From Echria macrotheca (taxonomy: Eukaryota; Ascomycota; Sordariomycetes; Sordariales; Schizotheciaceae), in assembly GCA_030411725.1 (NCBI GenBank), contig MU839827.1, positions 2,480,001-2,544,000 of the forward strand: 64,000 bases of DNA, given 5' to 3'. A model generated the notes under the pieces. The model worked only from the letters and a program-made list of their open reading frames with translations, had not been told where the DNA came from and did not search any database. This document shows, piece after piece, positions 10,863 through 22,136 of this stretch (positions are counted from its first letter, which is position 1; the number at the start of each line of letters is the position of its first letter). A program made the position numbers and the translations under genes.

Positions 10863-11159
10863 GGCGACAATTGCAGCCTCTCCCGTTGAGTATACACGAC
10901 TTTGTTCCCAGACTCCTGCAGGCGCATTTCAAGTAGGTAGTTAGTTCAGGGACCACTCAGCACGACGCGCTTTGGTCCCCAAGACGCGACTTTCGCGCCC
11001 TGATTTTAATGGGCTGCTGCCCCGCCTACCCGATAAGATAAGAACTTTAAGGTGGGACGCTGCAGGGCGGCAGAACAAAAAAAATATACCCCTGTCGGAC
11101 GCTTCTCAGTGCTCCAAGCCTCCAGACCAGATGCAATTGAGCATCACCAGCCAGCCAAA
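10863..11159. promoter_or_regulatory. Bidirectional promoter, POL31 / YTM1
   Basis: Start codons of the two divergent genes are 297 bp apart, so both promoters must lie here unless they extend into coding DNA. An A-rich tract followed by ATATA (about 11076-11092) lies upstream of the YTM1 start. No specific factor site can be named with confidence. Confidence 0.6.
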
Positions 11160-12596
11160 ATGGAACAACCATCCGGGGCGCAGGTCAAGGTGACCTTTAC
11201 GACGACCGAGACCGACATAGAGTTACCCGAGACGAAGCGCCAACTCCTGGTCCCAGCCGAGATCCGCCGCTATGGACTCTCGCGCATCCTCAACTCCGAG
11301 TCGATGCTCGACACGGGCGCCATCCCCTTCGATTTTCTGGTGAATGGCAGCTTCCTGCGCACCAGCCTCGACGACTACCTCAAAACCAACGGACTCTCGC
11401 TCGAAACCAACGTCACGCTGCAATACGTCCGCAGCCTGATCCCGCCCGTCTACGAAGCCAGCTTCGAGCACGACGACTGGGTCAGCTCCGTCGATGTGCT
11501 GTCCCAATCCTCGCCCGCCGGCCGCTGGTCCGGCGACTCGTTCCGGCCCGGCCAGGACCGTATCCTCTCCGCATCCTACGACGGACTCCTCAGGGTATGG
11601 AACGCCTCGGGCCAGGTCCTCGCGACTTCGCCGTCCGGCAGCCACGGCGGGCACATCGCGAGCATCAAAGCCGCCAAATTCCTCTCCAGCACCCAACTCG
11701 CATCCGCGGGGATGGACCGCACCGTCCGCGTGTGGAAATATTCCGAGACCGACGACTTCACCGGCGACCTAAAACCGACCCTCGAGCTCTACGGCCACAC
11801 GGGCAGCATCGACGCCCTCGCCGCCGACGGCCAGACAAAACGCCTCCTAACCGCCTCGGCCGACGGCGCAATCGGCTTCTGGAGCACGTCCAAGTCCTCA
11901 GCGCCCGAAGCCGACGCGTCCCTCCTCCCGGGTTCCCACCTCTCCAAGCGCCGCAAGCTCGCCTCGTCCGTAACCACGGCCCAGCGCGGCCCCCTCGCCC
12001 TCCTGCCAATCCACACGGCCCCCGCCTCCGCCGCCGTCTTCGACCCCCGCGACAGGACGGTAGCCTACTCGGCCGGCCTAGACCACACGCTCCGCACGAT
12101 CGACCTCACCACCTCCCTCGTCGTCAGCACGACGTCGACCTCGCACCCCCTGCTCAGCCTCTGCGCCCTCTCCCGCTCCGGCTCGACATCGCCCCTCCTC
12201 GCGGCGGGCACGTCGGCGCGCCACGTAACCATCGTCGACCCCCGCGCCAGCGCGACGACCACCTCCGTCATGACGCTCCGCGGCCACGGCAACAAGGTCG
12301 TTTCTCTGTCCGCCTCGCCGGATAACGAGTTCGCGCTCGCGAGCGGGTCGCACGACGGGACGGTGCGGATCTGGGATTTGCGCAGCGTGCGGCCCGCGAC
12401 TAAGGACGAGGGTCTGGGGAGCGTGAGCGAGGCGGTGTACGTCGTTGAGCGTGAGGGACGGAAGAAGGGGGCGGCGATCCCGGGGGATGGGTACAAGGTC
12501 TTTGGGATCGTGTGGGACAAGCTGGGCATTTTTAGCGGGGGGGAGGATCGCAAGGTGCAGGTTAATAAGGGGCGGGATGTAGTTGCTGCTGCTTAA
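11160..12596 (+). CDS. YTM1: Ribosome biogenesis WD-repeat protein Ytm1 (WDR12)
   Basis: Single exon, 478 aa. The ATG at 11160 opens directly into the NLE/ubiquitin-like domain (VKVTFTTTETDIELPETKRQ, then VPAEIRRYGLSRILN and FDFLVNGSFLRTSL, residues ~8-85), followed by seven WD40 blades recognisable by endings such as SASYDGLLRVWN, SAGMDRTVRVWK, TASADGAIGFW, SAGLDHTLRTID and ASGSHDGTVRIWD. Ytm1 forms the Nop7-Erb1-Ytm1 (PeBoW) complex in the nucleolus; its N-terminal domain is bound by the Rea1 MIDAS to strip the complex from pre-60S particles. A Lys/Arg stretch (LSKRRKL) between blades is a possible nuclear signal. An in-frame upstream CTG/ATG extension to 11052 exists but adds 36 unconserved residues and was not used. 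Confidence 0.95.
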   Translation: MEQPSGAQVKVTFTTTETDIELPETKRQLLVPAEIRRYGLSRILNSESMLDTGAIPFDFLVNGSFLRTSLDDYLKTNGLSLETNVTLQYVRSLIPPVYEASFEHDDWVSSVDVLSQSSPAGRWSGDSFRPGQDRILSASYDGLLRVWNASGQVLATSPSGSHGGHIASIKAAKFLSSTQLASAGMDRTVRVWKYSETDDFTGDLKPTLELYGHTGSIDALAADGQTKRLLTASADGAIGFWSTSKSSAPEADASLLPGSHLSKRRKLASSVTTAQRGPLALLPIHTAPASAAVFDPRDRTVAYSAGLDHTLRTIDLTTSLVVSTTSTSHPLLSLCALSRSGSTSPLLAAGTSARHVTIVDPRASATTTSVMTLRGHGNKVVSLSASPDNEFALASGSHDGTVRIWDLRSVRPATKDEGLGSVSEAVYVVEREGRKKGAAIPGDGYKVFGIVWDKLGIFSGGEDRKVQVNKGRDVVAAA

Positions 12597-12893
12597 AAGA
12601 TACTTTAAAAAAAGGCGGGAAGGGGGGTTAGATAAAAAACAAAAGATGGAAAAGATTACTGGCGCTGGAGGTTCTACTTAGAGAAGAATACCCTGGACTT
12701 TTGGTTGGAATGGATCTGCTTCGATGCTGAGATGAGATGAGATTGTGGACGTGACATTGAGATGAGCCTTCCACCGTATATATACATGTATATACCATGC
12801 CTACAATCCGTACCGTGCTGAGTATTAGAGAGAAACGAGCCTTATATTTATTCTACATCGGATATAAATACCGTGTCTGACCATGCTTTCAAC

Positions 12894-12930
<37 letters not shown>

Positions 12931-13037
12931 TGCTTCGTATTCTATACACCGTATACATATATATATATATCTATCATCGAGCATGCTGTTACATTCACTA
13001 CTCTTCCTTCACCCCTCCCTATTCTCCTGGTAGCGAG
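12597..13037. other. Intergenic between convergent genes
   Basis: No gene is seen. It holds AT-rich 3' UTR-like sequence with two microsatellites, (AG)n at 12898-12928 and (AT)n at 12957-12970, between the YTM1 and exonuclease stop codons. Confidence 0.5.
12898..12928. repeat. (AG)n microsatellite
   Basis: A perfect AG dinucleotide run of about 31 bp in the intergenic region, followed 30 bp later by a 14-bp (AT)n run. Confidence 0.95.
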
Positions 13038-14938
13038 TTACCTGGTACCTAGCTGGGTATCGACTGCTGGAGAGGATACATCGGCGGCGGTAGATTTCGA
13101 CACCTCCTCACCCTCACCCTCCTCCATTTCTTCGCTGCAAATCTTGACCAAAGTCTTGAACCGACGCAACCCCCTCATCCACTCGGGCAGCTCAGCCAGG
13201 ATGTCCCGCCACAGCCGCTTCTTATCAAACGGGAGCCCGTCAGCCTGAATTGCTTCGGTGATGTACGTGTGCAGCGTCGTCACCGCCAGCGGCGGGTCGC
13301 GCAATAGCGCGGCCACGGCGGCCACGTCGAGGTCTGCGTTGTGGTGCCATAGGTAGTAGGCGCGCAGCATCGTGTGCTTGGTCTTGCTCTTCCCGGTCTC
13401 TCGGTGCTTGGACGCCCATACGTCCGCTTCGGCGACGCGTGGGTCTCGCTGCGCGGAACTGGTCTTTGTTTGTTTGGCCGTTGACGTTGAGGCGGATTTT
13501 ACCTTGGCCGTAATTTGGCTCTCTTCGGCGATCGGGACGAGGGCTTTTGTCTTGGTCGTGGTCGGGAGAGGTGCCGGTCGTGTCTCGGCCACGGTGGTGC
13601 TGAGCCAAGTGACGTCTTCGTCCTCGGCCTCGACGTTAATGCCGTCGATTGACCCGAGGTATTCTGTGTAGGCGGCCTCCTCATCCTTGGTGACAGCGGT
13701 GGGGTCCTCGATCGGCTCTTGCTCTAAGTCCTCTTCCGGCGAGGCAACGAGATACTCGATAGGCAGGTTCAGCTCGGCATGGTGCGGCAACGGCGGAGTG
13801 GGATCCAGATTCCTCCTCTGATAATCAAGCGCTGCGAACAACTGCAAGGCAGCATATGCATCAGAGGCAGAGTCTGTGGGGACTGTTAGCGCTACCGGAG
13901 CGCAAAGGAGACAGATAAATGCAACATACAGATGAGTTGATCCATCCCAAGCGGCTGAGACCAGTTACTGGCACGGACATCAACTCCCTTGAATAGGGGA
14001 AGTCCAAGGCACGACTCAACCTGCTTTGCCAAGCCGACGAGCCGCTTGTCGACCAGGTGGTGCTTGTTGGCAGCCGAGTACTTAACCAGCTTGTACAGAT
14101 GGCTGAGCTCAAAGATGCCGCGGGAATCAATGCCTAGATAAGTCCGCAACCGCGTGCTGTCGCCCTTAATCCACACGCCGACCTTGGTAATATTGGGGTC
14201 CTCCATGATTTGTTTGAGCAGCGGCACACATAGTTTGTCTTTTTTGGGATACATGGCGAGGTGGAAGAGGGCGATGCGACTGGGCGACGCCAACTGTACG
14301 AGCGAGACATTGCGTCGAGTCCCGGCGTGCTTCGACGAGTTGGAATCCCATTCTAGATCAAAACCGAGGACTTTCTCATTTAGAAAGTAGGTCTTGAGCA
14401 CCCGCTCCGTCGTGTGGCGGCTCGTGCAGTAGTGGACCTTGACCTTGCGGTCTGAGGTGCCGTCCTCGTTGGGACCCCGGTACAAGCTGTAGGACCAGAA
14501 CGATTCTGGTTTCCCGGCGGGCGCGTTCTTGGCTGCCTTGAACAGGTCCGCTGGAATCTTGAATTCCAGATCAGACGGTGCTGGTTCGGTCAGGGGCGGC
14601 TCTTCCTCCACCGGATCCTTCACTGCGGGTTCTTGGGCGGCCACATCGTCTGGCGCCTCGGGCACGACTTGGGGGGCATCAGTGTCCTCGACAACAGGAG
14701 TCGATCCTTTGTCAATTTTGGCGACACTGTCCGTGAGGTTATCCGCACTGCGGCTCTCCTTGAGCGTCTGGCAGGGTGGAGGTTCCGACAGGTCTCTGTC
14801 GGCAGTTGACAGGGCCGGGGCGCTGTGATACCTTGACGCTGGCAGACGCGGGTAGACGACCTTGGTGTCGTTGGCAAAGACGAAGCCGCGACTTACGTGC
14901 CAGACGCGAGTCTGGCCTGTGGCACCGGGAGTTTCCAT
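13038..14938 (-). CDS. DEDDy-type 3'-5' exonuclease domain protein
   Basis: Two exons: 13930-14938 and 13038-13873; 614 aa. Residues ~1-170 are disordered and acidic/Pro-rich. The exonuclease domain (~170-380) shows motif I VLGFDLEW (D and E), motif II around VGVWIKGDSTRLR, and motif III DQLIYSASDAYAALQLF, where Tyr and Asp are the Y-x3-D catalytic pair of DEDDy nucleases of the WRN/EXD/RNase D class. The intron splits that catalytic Tyr codon (T|AC), so correct splicing is needed for activity. The C-terminal ~230 residues form a charged region with a helical block near the end (REDDING not seen; HTMLRAYYLWHHN and LPEWMRGLRRFKTLVKI) typical of fungal members. A role in RNA or DNA 3'-end trimming is inferred. 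Confidence 0.88.
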
Positions 14939-15538
14939 CCTGATGCGGCCGGCAGAGATGTGCCTTGGGTGGCTGGAAGACGGTTAGCTCTCTCTCGTCC
15001 CGGGTTGATGTGAAAATGCTCACATTCTAGAAAAGAATCGAGACAGTGGCACGCGTCTGCAGACACGCGACCGTGGGGGCATCAGATCATGGCGGCAGAG
15101 GCCATTTAGTCGTCGCAATCCCGTCGACGAGGCAGCGCCATGGCCCGATACCGTCATAACCGCTGCAGCATGGCAGCCAGCACCGATGTCGTTGTCCTCC
15201 TCCAGGCAGACGCGGCGGCGGGGGGTTGGGGTTGGTCGGTCTAGCTGGTCGCGGCCCGGTTGGATTATGCAATTTTAGTGGGAGGGATCAAGTAACTATT
15301 TCTTCCTGCACAGCGCGTTTCAGGCCAATTGACCGGCGTGATTACAGCGGGCGAGGGCACGGACCAGGACGTCCGAGACGACGGAATATCCATACCTATG
15401 CAACTAACGAAGAATCCAAATAGCGCGACGTCCACGACCGACCCTTGCAGCCTCAGTGAAGCCCTGTCCTGTTGAATCGTTGGTGAGAGAAAGACAACCC
15501 CGCCAACCCAGATATCCAAACAAAATAAGCCAAAAATC
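14939..15538. promoter_or_regulatory. Divergent promoter region, exonuclease / LSM5
   Basis: 600 bp between the divergent start codons. G+C-rich in the first half (GGCGGCGGGGGGTTGGGGTTGG-like stretch near 15210-15235), AT-richer toward LSM5. No coding sequence is seen. Confidence 0.5.
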
Positions 15539-16175
15539 ATGGCATCCCAACTGCTGCCTCTCGGTATGTGTTATATCTTCATCTCTCTCATCCCCCCTCC
15601 ACCATTTTCTACATTAACTAACCGAAGGCTGCAGAACTCATCGACAAATGCGTCGGGTCCCGCATCTGGGTCATCATGAAGGGCGACAAAGGTTCGTTTC
15701 GCATCCCCCTACCCCCCTCCCTCCCTACCCCCTACCTGACCACATATGCTCACATGTATACTCCAAAACAGAATTCGCAGGTACCCTAGTCGGCTTCGAT
15801 GACTACGTCAGTACGTTCTCCACCCCCCCTCCCCGTTCTGCTCACAATGTTCAGCTACTAATGAGACACACACACACAGACATGGTCTTGGAGGACGTTA
15901 CCGAATTGTAAGTCCTCACTCACACTCACATATCATTATGATGTTTTTGTACTGAGATATCGGGTGGTGGTGGTGTAGTGACTACTCGGGCGACCACACC
16001 AAGCTCAAAAAGATCCTCCTTAATGGGAACAATATCTGCATGGTTAGTTGGACACCACTCTGTTCTCTCCCTGTCCACCTTCCTGTTCGGACTCTTTGCT
16101 GATTCTTCTTCGCAAAACTAGCTGATCCCTGGTGGCGAGGGACCAGTGGCTTTGCCGTCGTCTTCATCACCTTGA
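15539..16175 (+). CDS. LSM5: U6 snRNA-associated Sm-like protein LSm5
   Basis: Six exons: 15539-15563, 15635-15691, 15772-15810, 15880-15907, 15979-16042 and 16122-16175, giving 88 aa; every junction restores the frame and the Sm fold. Sm1 motif is SRIWVIMKGDKEFAGTLVGFDDYVNMVLEDV and Sm2 is ILLNGNNICMLIPGG; the loop residues FDDYVNMVLEDV and the L-N-G-N-N-I turn are diagnostic for LSm5. It belongs to the Lsm2-8 ring that binds the U6 snRNA 3' end in the nucleus and the Lsm1-7 ring in cytoplasmic mRNA decapping. Five introns in 267 coding nucleotides is extreme even for a fungal gene. The fourth exon is preceded by a (CA)n tract at the acceptor. It converges with RPB11. Confidence 0.95.
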
Positions 16176-16545
16176 GGTTCTGGTTCGGGAGGCTGAAGGG
16201 GGGGGGTTTGTGAGGGAAGGTAGTCGGGCATCCGTAGCAACTCTTGACAGTTGACGCGTTATGAAGAACGGTGGTATGGTATACCCTCGGAAACAAAAGG
16301 ATCGAACTGCAGTATTATCACGCTCAAAAGAAAAGAAGATATGTGTAACGGGCAATTCGCTACCTTGGTGATCGATCCTAGACTACTACCTGCCTATCTA
16401 TCACCCCGGAAACACAAAGCCCAAAGCCCAAAAAAAGAAAACGCGACTATCCAGTACCAACGCCGCCCATGCAGTAACCGTAAAGAAAAAGCATCTGGTC
16501 GCTCCAGACCGTCGTTTTCTGTTATCGAGTAGCCGCCCGAGGAAG
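16176..16545. other. Intergenic between convergent LSM5 and RPB11
   Basis: No gene is seen; it is the shared 3' flank of both genes. Confidence 0.5.
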
Positions 16546-17583
16546 TCAGTGGTTGCCCGAGCCCTGGCCACCGTTGCCATTTCCAGACTGCTCGCTCTGA
16601 TCGGCATACTTGCGCAGTGCCAACTCCTTCTGCCACTCGCGACCAGTATGGCCACAAATCGTGATCAGATGCTTGCAGGCCTTGACGAAGGCCTCCTTGG
16701 GAGTCATCGTGCCATTGGTCTGGATACGGATCATGATCTCAGGCACATTCGGATGGCCGGCTAGCACCAACCAGCCCGGTCAGCATGACACAGACACAAA
16801 CGATAGCGTAGCAAATTATTGGGACTCACCCTTGTAACCAGCGAAGAGGACGTTCGGGTCCTTCTTGAGATACGACGTGATCATGTTGCCCAATGTGTGA
16901 TCCTCCTTCTTGACAAAGAACTCGGCCGTGTTGGGTTGGCCTAGCCCGACGACAGCGGATTAGCAAGGCTTGGAATCCAGGAGTATGGCAGATACATACC
17001 GGGCACCATCTCCTCTTGGATCTTCTTCTCGCCGGGACCGAGGAGGATCGCCTCGAAACTGTCGGGAGCGTTAGACTGGTATTTATCACCGTTGCCTCGC
17101 GCTTGGGGCTTTTGGTGGACATCTTTGAAACGCCAGTCATGCATTGCGAAAGACAACGAAGAGCGGGAGTGATGAAGGTTTGCTTGATGGCCTTGTTGGA
17201 TGGTTGTGGCAGAAGACCTGGGACGGAATGCTTGGGATTGTGGAAAGGGAATGGAAGAACAATCCAACAAGATGAGAAGATATAGGAAGAGAAGAGGGAG
17301 AGGAAGAGTGACAGTGAGGAAAGGATAGTTTGTGTGTGTTTGACCCGGCGGTTCTGCCTCACACTTTCCAAACCCACTTGGATTGAGATCAAATCTTTCC
17401 AGGACCCTTCCGGGGGGTGGGCAAGAACAACAGGTCGGCGAGGGACGGTCGGCGAGGAGCGAGCAACTCTGAAGCTCTCTCGATGTGGCCATTTCCTATG
17501 GTCGCGCACTTGCCGGTCGATTGCCTTGATGGATGCTTTGAAGACGAAAGAAAGCGCAGTACATACCGATCAGGAGCGTTCAT
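16546..17583 (-). CDS. RPB11: RNA polymerase II subunit RPB11
   Basis: Four exons on the minus strand: 17567-17583 (17 nt), 17000-17058, 16830-16940 and 16546-16760; 133 aa. Joined, the protein begins MNAPDRFEAILLGPGEKKI and runs through PNTAEFFVKKEDHTLGNMI, then PNVLFAGYKAGHPNVPEIMIRIQT, the alpha-like motif of Rpb11/RpoA-N proteins. Rpb11 dimerises with Rpb3 to nucleate polymerase II assembly. The C-terminal helix (ACKHLITICGHTGREWQKELAL) matches the family and is followed by a short Gly/Asn/Gln-rich tail. Intron 1 is 508 nt (17059-17566) against 59-110 nt for the others, starting after only five codons. No second polymerase subunit gene is adjacent. Confidence 0.95.
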
Positions 17584-18321
17584 GGTGATTGAGCGTAGGT
17601 TTTGGATTTAAATGAGAAAGAGGTAATTTGGATGAACAGTTCGAAGAAGGTGGTTGGTGTTGAACTGTGTGATGAAGTGGAAGCGTCGTTGGAGGGAAGT
17701 TGAATGCTTGCAGTCGAAAGGAGCTTTATAACGTCGTCTGCGTGCCCTTTAGTTTGAAGACGCAGGGACTACCCTCCACTTCGTCTGAACACAATTCAAA
17801 GCCTTTCCTTGTTTCCAAAACAATTTCATGTGATGGTGTCGCTGCATGGCTCACCTGCCTGAACTAGTAGATTCGAGACTTCGGCCGGAATGAACCTTGT
17901 CCTATTGTTTCCTCACTCTTCTCGTTATGCGATTAAGCGAGCCGCTAACTAACGCTGGCTTTCTTTGCCACTGCCTTTACGGATACCGCATCCATCCTAT
18001 TGCCATTCTTTGTTCCGCTCGAGGCATTCATTCATGAAAATTGAACTGGTGAGCAAAGCTGCTTCAACAGGTATTGACTCCTAGCGCCCCTCTCTTCTGC
18101 TCTAGTCTATCATGGTCTTGCCGGATCCTGCGACCCTTGTCCAGGCTGACCCTTCTCCGATGCACCTTTCTGCCACCGGTCTCTCGAGCCTGAGCTTCGC
18201 TATCTGCTGCCTACTGTATGTACAAGCACCCCGAATAAAAGAAAGAACAGTATGCACCCGTCTCATGCAAATATCTAAGTATATCCAATCGCAAGATTAT
18301 CAACTCGGAGTAAGTGCTTCT
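17584..18321. other. Intergenic, RPB11 promoter and AVT3-like 3' flank
   Basis: No gene is seen. The RPB11 promoter occupies the low-coordinate part; the rest is the 3' flank of the transporter gene. A 110-codon open frame at 18112-18444 overlaps the transporter's last exon antisense and is not supported. Confidence 0.5.
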
Positions 18322-20665
18322 CTAGCCCTTGGTATCGCAATAGCTGGGGAGTCCTCCACCCGGGCTGTTGGCCCAGCTCATGATGGTCAAGCTGGTGGTA
18401 TATGCCATGGCAACGAAGCCGAATATGCACAGAAAGATATCTGACCACTTCCGCAGAGGCGTCTTGGCCACAGCTTTGTAGTGCAGCATAGGCTGTATGA
18501 CGTGTTAGCAGGGGCGCACAACACAATCGAGTCCAACTTACAGGGTAGATATACACAAGTGGGATGCAGGCAAAATTGCCCACGAGCGCGACAAACTTGT
18601 CCAGGTTATCGGCGCCTCCCCACGCGATCAAAGCGCACACCGCCACAACGAAGAACCGGTAGACGTTCTTCTGCCACTTGATGTATGGATTATACTTTCC
18701 ACTCTTGGTGAAGAGTGCGTTCTCTGTGATACGGATCGCCGGGAAAATCTGCAGTGGTGTCGAGAGCAGGATGGCAAGCGAGTAGAGGAACTGAACGCCA
18801 TTAACGAGCTTATCGTCCTGGGGAAGGTTGAGAAGGACGACAGTTTCCGTCTTGGAACCGTAGGCGGCGTACGATACAGCGCCCATGACCGTAAAGAGGG
18901 TGGTGATGATAACCATGACGGCAAACATGACCTTTGGAAACTTCTCCGGCTGCTTCATGGATTCCTGGATGGGAATGATCAGACCGATACCCTCAAAGGT
19001 GAAGATGGCAGTGCCGATGAAAAGCGTCCAGTCCTTCTGGTTAAACATGATGATATCCGAAAGACCCTGGGTGCTCAGTGTGAAGATGTCATAGTAGAAG
19101 AGGTATGCCAGTCCGATGACGATGAAGGCATCCGCGATGAGGGCCGTGAAACCGAGCTTCCCGATGTCTCGGAGCAGCGAGAAGGGCAAGAACACCACCA
19201 TTTGCATGACGATGAGCCATTTTATCGGTATCAAGGTTTTACAATCCGAGACCGCCAGGATGAACGCTTGGAGGTTCTCAGATGTGAAAACGATGTAGGC
19301 CGCAACGAAGCCAATCTGACTGAGAACGATAGAAGCGAGGATAACCGCTCTCATCCACTTGCCGTAGAGGATGCCTCCGATGTCACCAAATGAGCCCTCA
19401 ACCTTCAACCGGGTTGTGACGAGGAGCACGAAGCAGTAGTAGCTGAGTGCTGCCACGAAGAGGAGAACGGCGTTGCTGAAAGCCATGCCGCCATTCAGAT
19501 ATGCCCGAGGAAGGAACAGGACTCCGGTGCCAACGAAGGATTTCAGGAGAAGCAGCGCAGCGCCCATAGGGCTGTTGGTGCCACTCCCGCCACGCGGCTT
19601 CCTCCTTCGTCTTCGTCTTGAAGGGGTCAGCAATGTGCTGTCTTCCATAGGTTCCCGTTCGTCTTCGGACCCCTCCTCGCTGTCGTATTCGCCCTCATCG
19701 CTGCCAGACGCAAAATATTCGCCGGGCTTGAGTGCTTCGTCGTCCTCCTCCAGTTCCTCGCCGGCAAAATGGCCATAGAGGGAGAGAAATTCTAAGAAAC
19801 TGTTGGTAAAGAGCTGTGGCTGGGCGTGGCCACGGCCGGCGCCCTCGCCATATTCTAAACCGTGCGAGCTGGTCGAGGGATCTCTGGCAGCTCGTCTCAG
19901 GTAGTTGCGCCGAAACCCTCCGGGAACCTTGATCGTGTTAATATCAAGGACCTCATTCTCGGGTTCTGGCCGTGGAACGCTGAAACTCTTGCTGCGCTGG
20001 ACCTTGTTCCGCTGGTCGATCTCCTCGGTCCATTTGTAAATCGGGCGTGTGATATCTCCACCTTGAAGTTTCAAGCTCGAAAACTCTTCGTCGTCGTCTG
20101 AACCAACCGCCGGCTGCTTGCCCTTAGAGACATCGCTTGTTTTTCTCACGTTATCCTCGCTAGCGTCGCCTGGCTGCACCAAGTGCCTCTTGACAATCTC
20201 AGGATCCTCGTATGCGCCCGTTGTCCCGCCCAGCCCGCGTGATCTCGAATCAAATGATCCATAATTCGTCGGCGTCCCCGAAACCGGGAACTGGGCGCCG
20301 GCTGCGGCTGGGGAGAGAGGTCGCACTGGCGGCGTGCCGAATCGGGGTGGTGACGAGCCAAAGGATTTTGACAGCGCCGCAGCGAGGGCAGAGATTCCAG
20401 GGCCCGACACATGTGACCCCGGGCCGGGAAGCGGTAATAACGGGTTGGATTCGCCCTCCTCACCAGCCAGAGGCGTCAGTGGCTGGAGACCTGGCGATGC
20501 GGCACCACCAGGGGTATGAGAGGGTATTGGCGAGGCAAGCCGGGCGATGGACTCGGCGCGAGGCACCGAAGTGCCGAACGAGCGGGCTCCTCGGTAGGAA
20601 CCCTGAGGAGTCGAGATGGGCAAGCCCTGGCCCGGGACTGGAGAATTCCTGCCCGAATTGGACAT
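18322..20665 (-). CDS. AVT3: Vacuolar amino-acid transporter, AVT3/AVT4 type (AAAP family)
   Basis: Two exons: 18542-20665 and 18322-18492; 764 aa. Residues 1-~355 are a disordered Ser/Pro/Gly-rich, then acidic, cytosolic N-terminus ending in an Arg-rich stretch (RRRRRRKPRGG). TM1 begins at SPMGAALLLLKSFVGTGVLFLPRAY, the AAAP signature; about eleven hydrophobic segments follow, including FEGIGLIIPIQESMKQPEKFP, the conserved TM6 region. Splicing replaces the read-through end with PMLHYKAVAKTPLRKWSD and a final TM ending SYCDTKG, typical of fungal Avt3/4 orthologues, so the intron (18493-18541) is certain. The family exports neutral (Avt3) or neutral plus basic (Avt4) amino acids from the vacuole to the cytosol by proton antiport/symport; substrate cannot be told here. 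Confidence 0.93.
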
Positions 20666-22136
20666 GATTCGAGGCTTCTTGGAGGTATGGGACGTCTAGG
20701 TCGTCTATATCATGTCTTGCCGGTCAATGACGCGGGTCGTGGGCGAGCTGCGCGGATTCTGCCGAAGGAGCTCTGTCGGAGCGGCAACGGTCGGAGCTTG
20801 TCTGCTCCAAGCACCGGCGTCGGAGGACCTGAGTGAGGGATTGCCGCTTTTTCCCGGGGGCGGAGAGCAAACGTCGATGCGAGGCAGCAAAGTAAATAAA
20901 TAGCGAGAGATCGTGACGCCGACAGCCTCAAATGACTGCAATTGCCCGCAGAGGCAGCACCAGATGGATCGAGAGGGCTTGTGACCACAGAAAGCGGGCA
21001 GTCAGTGGCTGATAAGCGCAGTGGACCGCACCTGCTCAAAACGTGTGACCTGCCGAGACAGGGGTCGTGGGATGGCGGGACTTGCCGAAAACCTCCTGGA
21101 CCCTGACCGAATTCCAGGTTGCTCCCAGCCTTTAGGCCAAGGAGAATCATGTACCTGGAAGAGCTGATGCTCTATTCCGTACCGTGTATAGGTAGGCAAT
21201 TACAGACATCATCCGGGTGTTTTCTATATCATTCGTCTCGTTCATCTCCATTAGAACAGGTACATTCTTAAAAGGTCCCTCGAGGATGACAAGTCACAAC
21301 TCGGCGAGCTCAGGTACCTACCCCCATGACTTCGGGGGCTGGAGCTGCTCCACCATCTAGGCCTAAGACGCGAGCAAGGCAGGCGCGGCAAGCCTCGAAC
21401 ACAGGGATGCTTGGGCGGGGAGGTCCGCGATGAAGTTCTTCTTGAGCATGTGGACAAATCAAAGCTCACAGAAAATACCGTCCTTCAGTTCCAGTCCCGG
21501 CGTGGGATTTATGCTCGAAATGAGAGATTGATTCTCACGCCGTTGGGCAGCCGTTGGCAGTTGCGGAGGACGGCTCGGAAGGGTGTGGTTGCTCTGCCGC
21601 GTCAGATCCGTGGGGGTGCGGGAGATGGTGGCGCCCGTTAGCGACAACGAACTCTTGGCTAACATCGCTTGGTGATAACTCGTACTATCTCTGTTAGTCA
21701 ACTAGGTTGGCCGGAATGCCTGAAAAGTTTTCGATAGATCTTGTGCGAGGCTGCATCGTACCTGCCCAATGACGTCGATTTTCACGATTCAGAGAGGCTT
21801 TCAGACAATATGCCTTCGATTTGACGGAGAGGCTCATCATGAGAGCAGCCCTCTTTTTTGGAACATCGTAGGATCCTGTTTTGCCCGCATTGCCGCACAC
21901 CAACCATCCCAGATTTCCCCCACAGACAGTGGGCATTCAGGTGTCAGTGATCTGCAGAGCAGCACTGTTGAGTGCGGAGTGCATGATCCAGCCCGTCTCG
22001 CCGCCCAGAGCAAAATATCGAAGCTGGCGGAAATCTGCCCTGGGAAAGGGGTGGCCGGCTGGTGATCCACGACCGAAGCCCGCCTCCTACATATTGGACA
22101 TCACTCCTCGATGAATTGGCCGGTTCTGCAGCGGCA
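20666..22136. other. Divergent intergenic region, AVT3-like / VHC1-like
   Basis: 1.47 kb between two vacuolar-membrane transporter genes transcribed away from each other. No supported gene. Open frames are short and overlapping. A frame in phase with VHC1 runs up to 22062 but opens with GTG, so the first ATG at 22137 was taken. Confidence 0.5.

Noticed and set aside
22062..22136. Upstream extension of the VHC1 frame
   Set aside because: It opens with GTG, and the residues are not conserved-looking; the first ATG is 22137.
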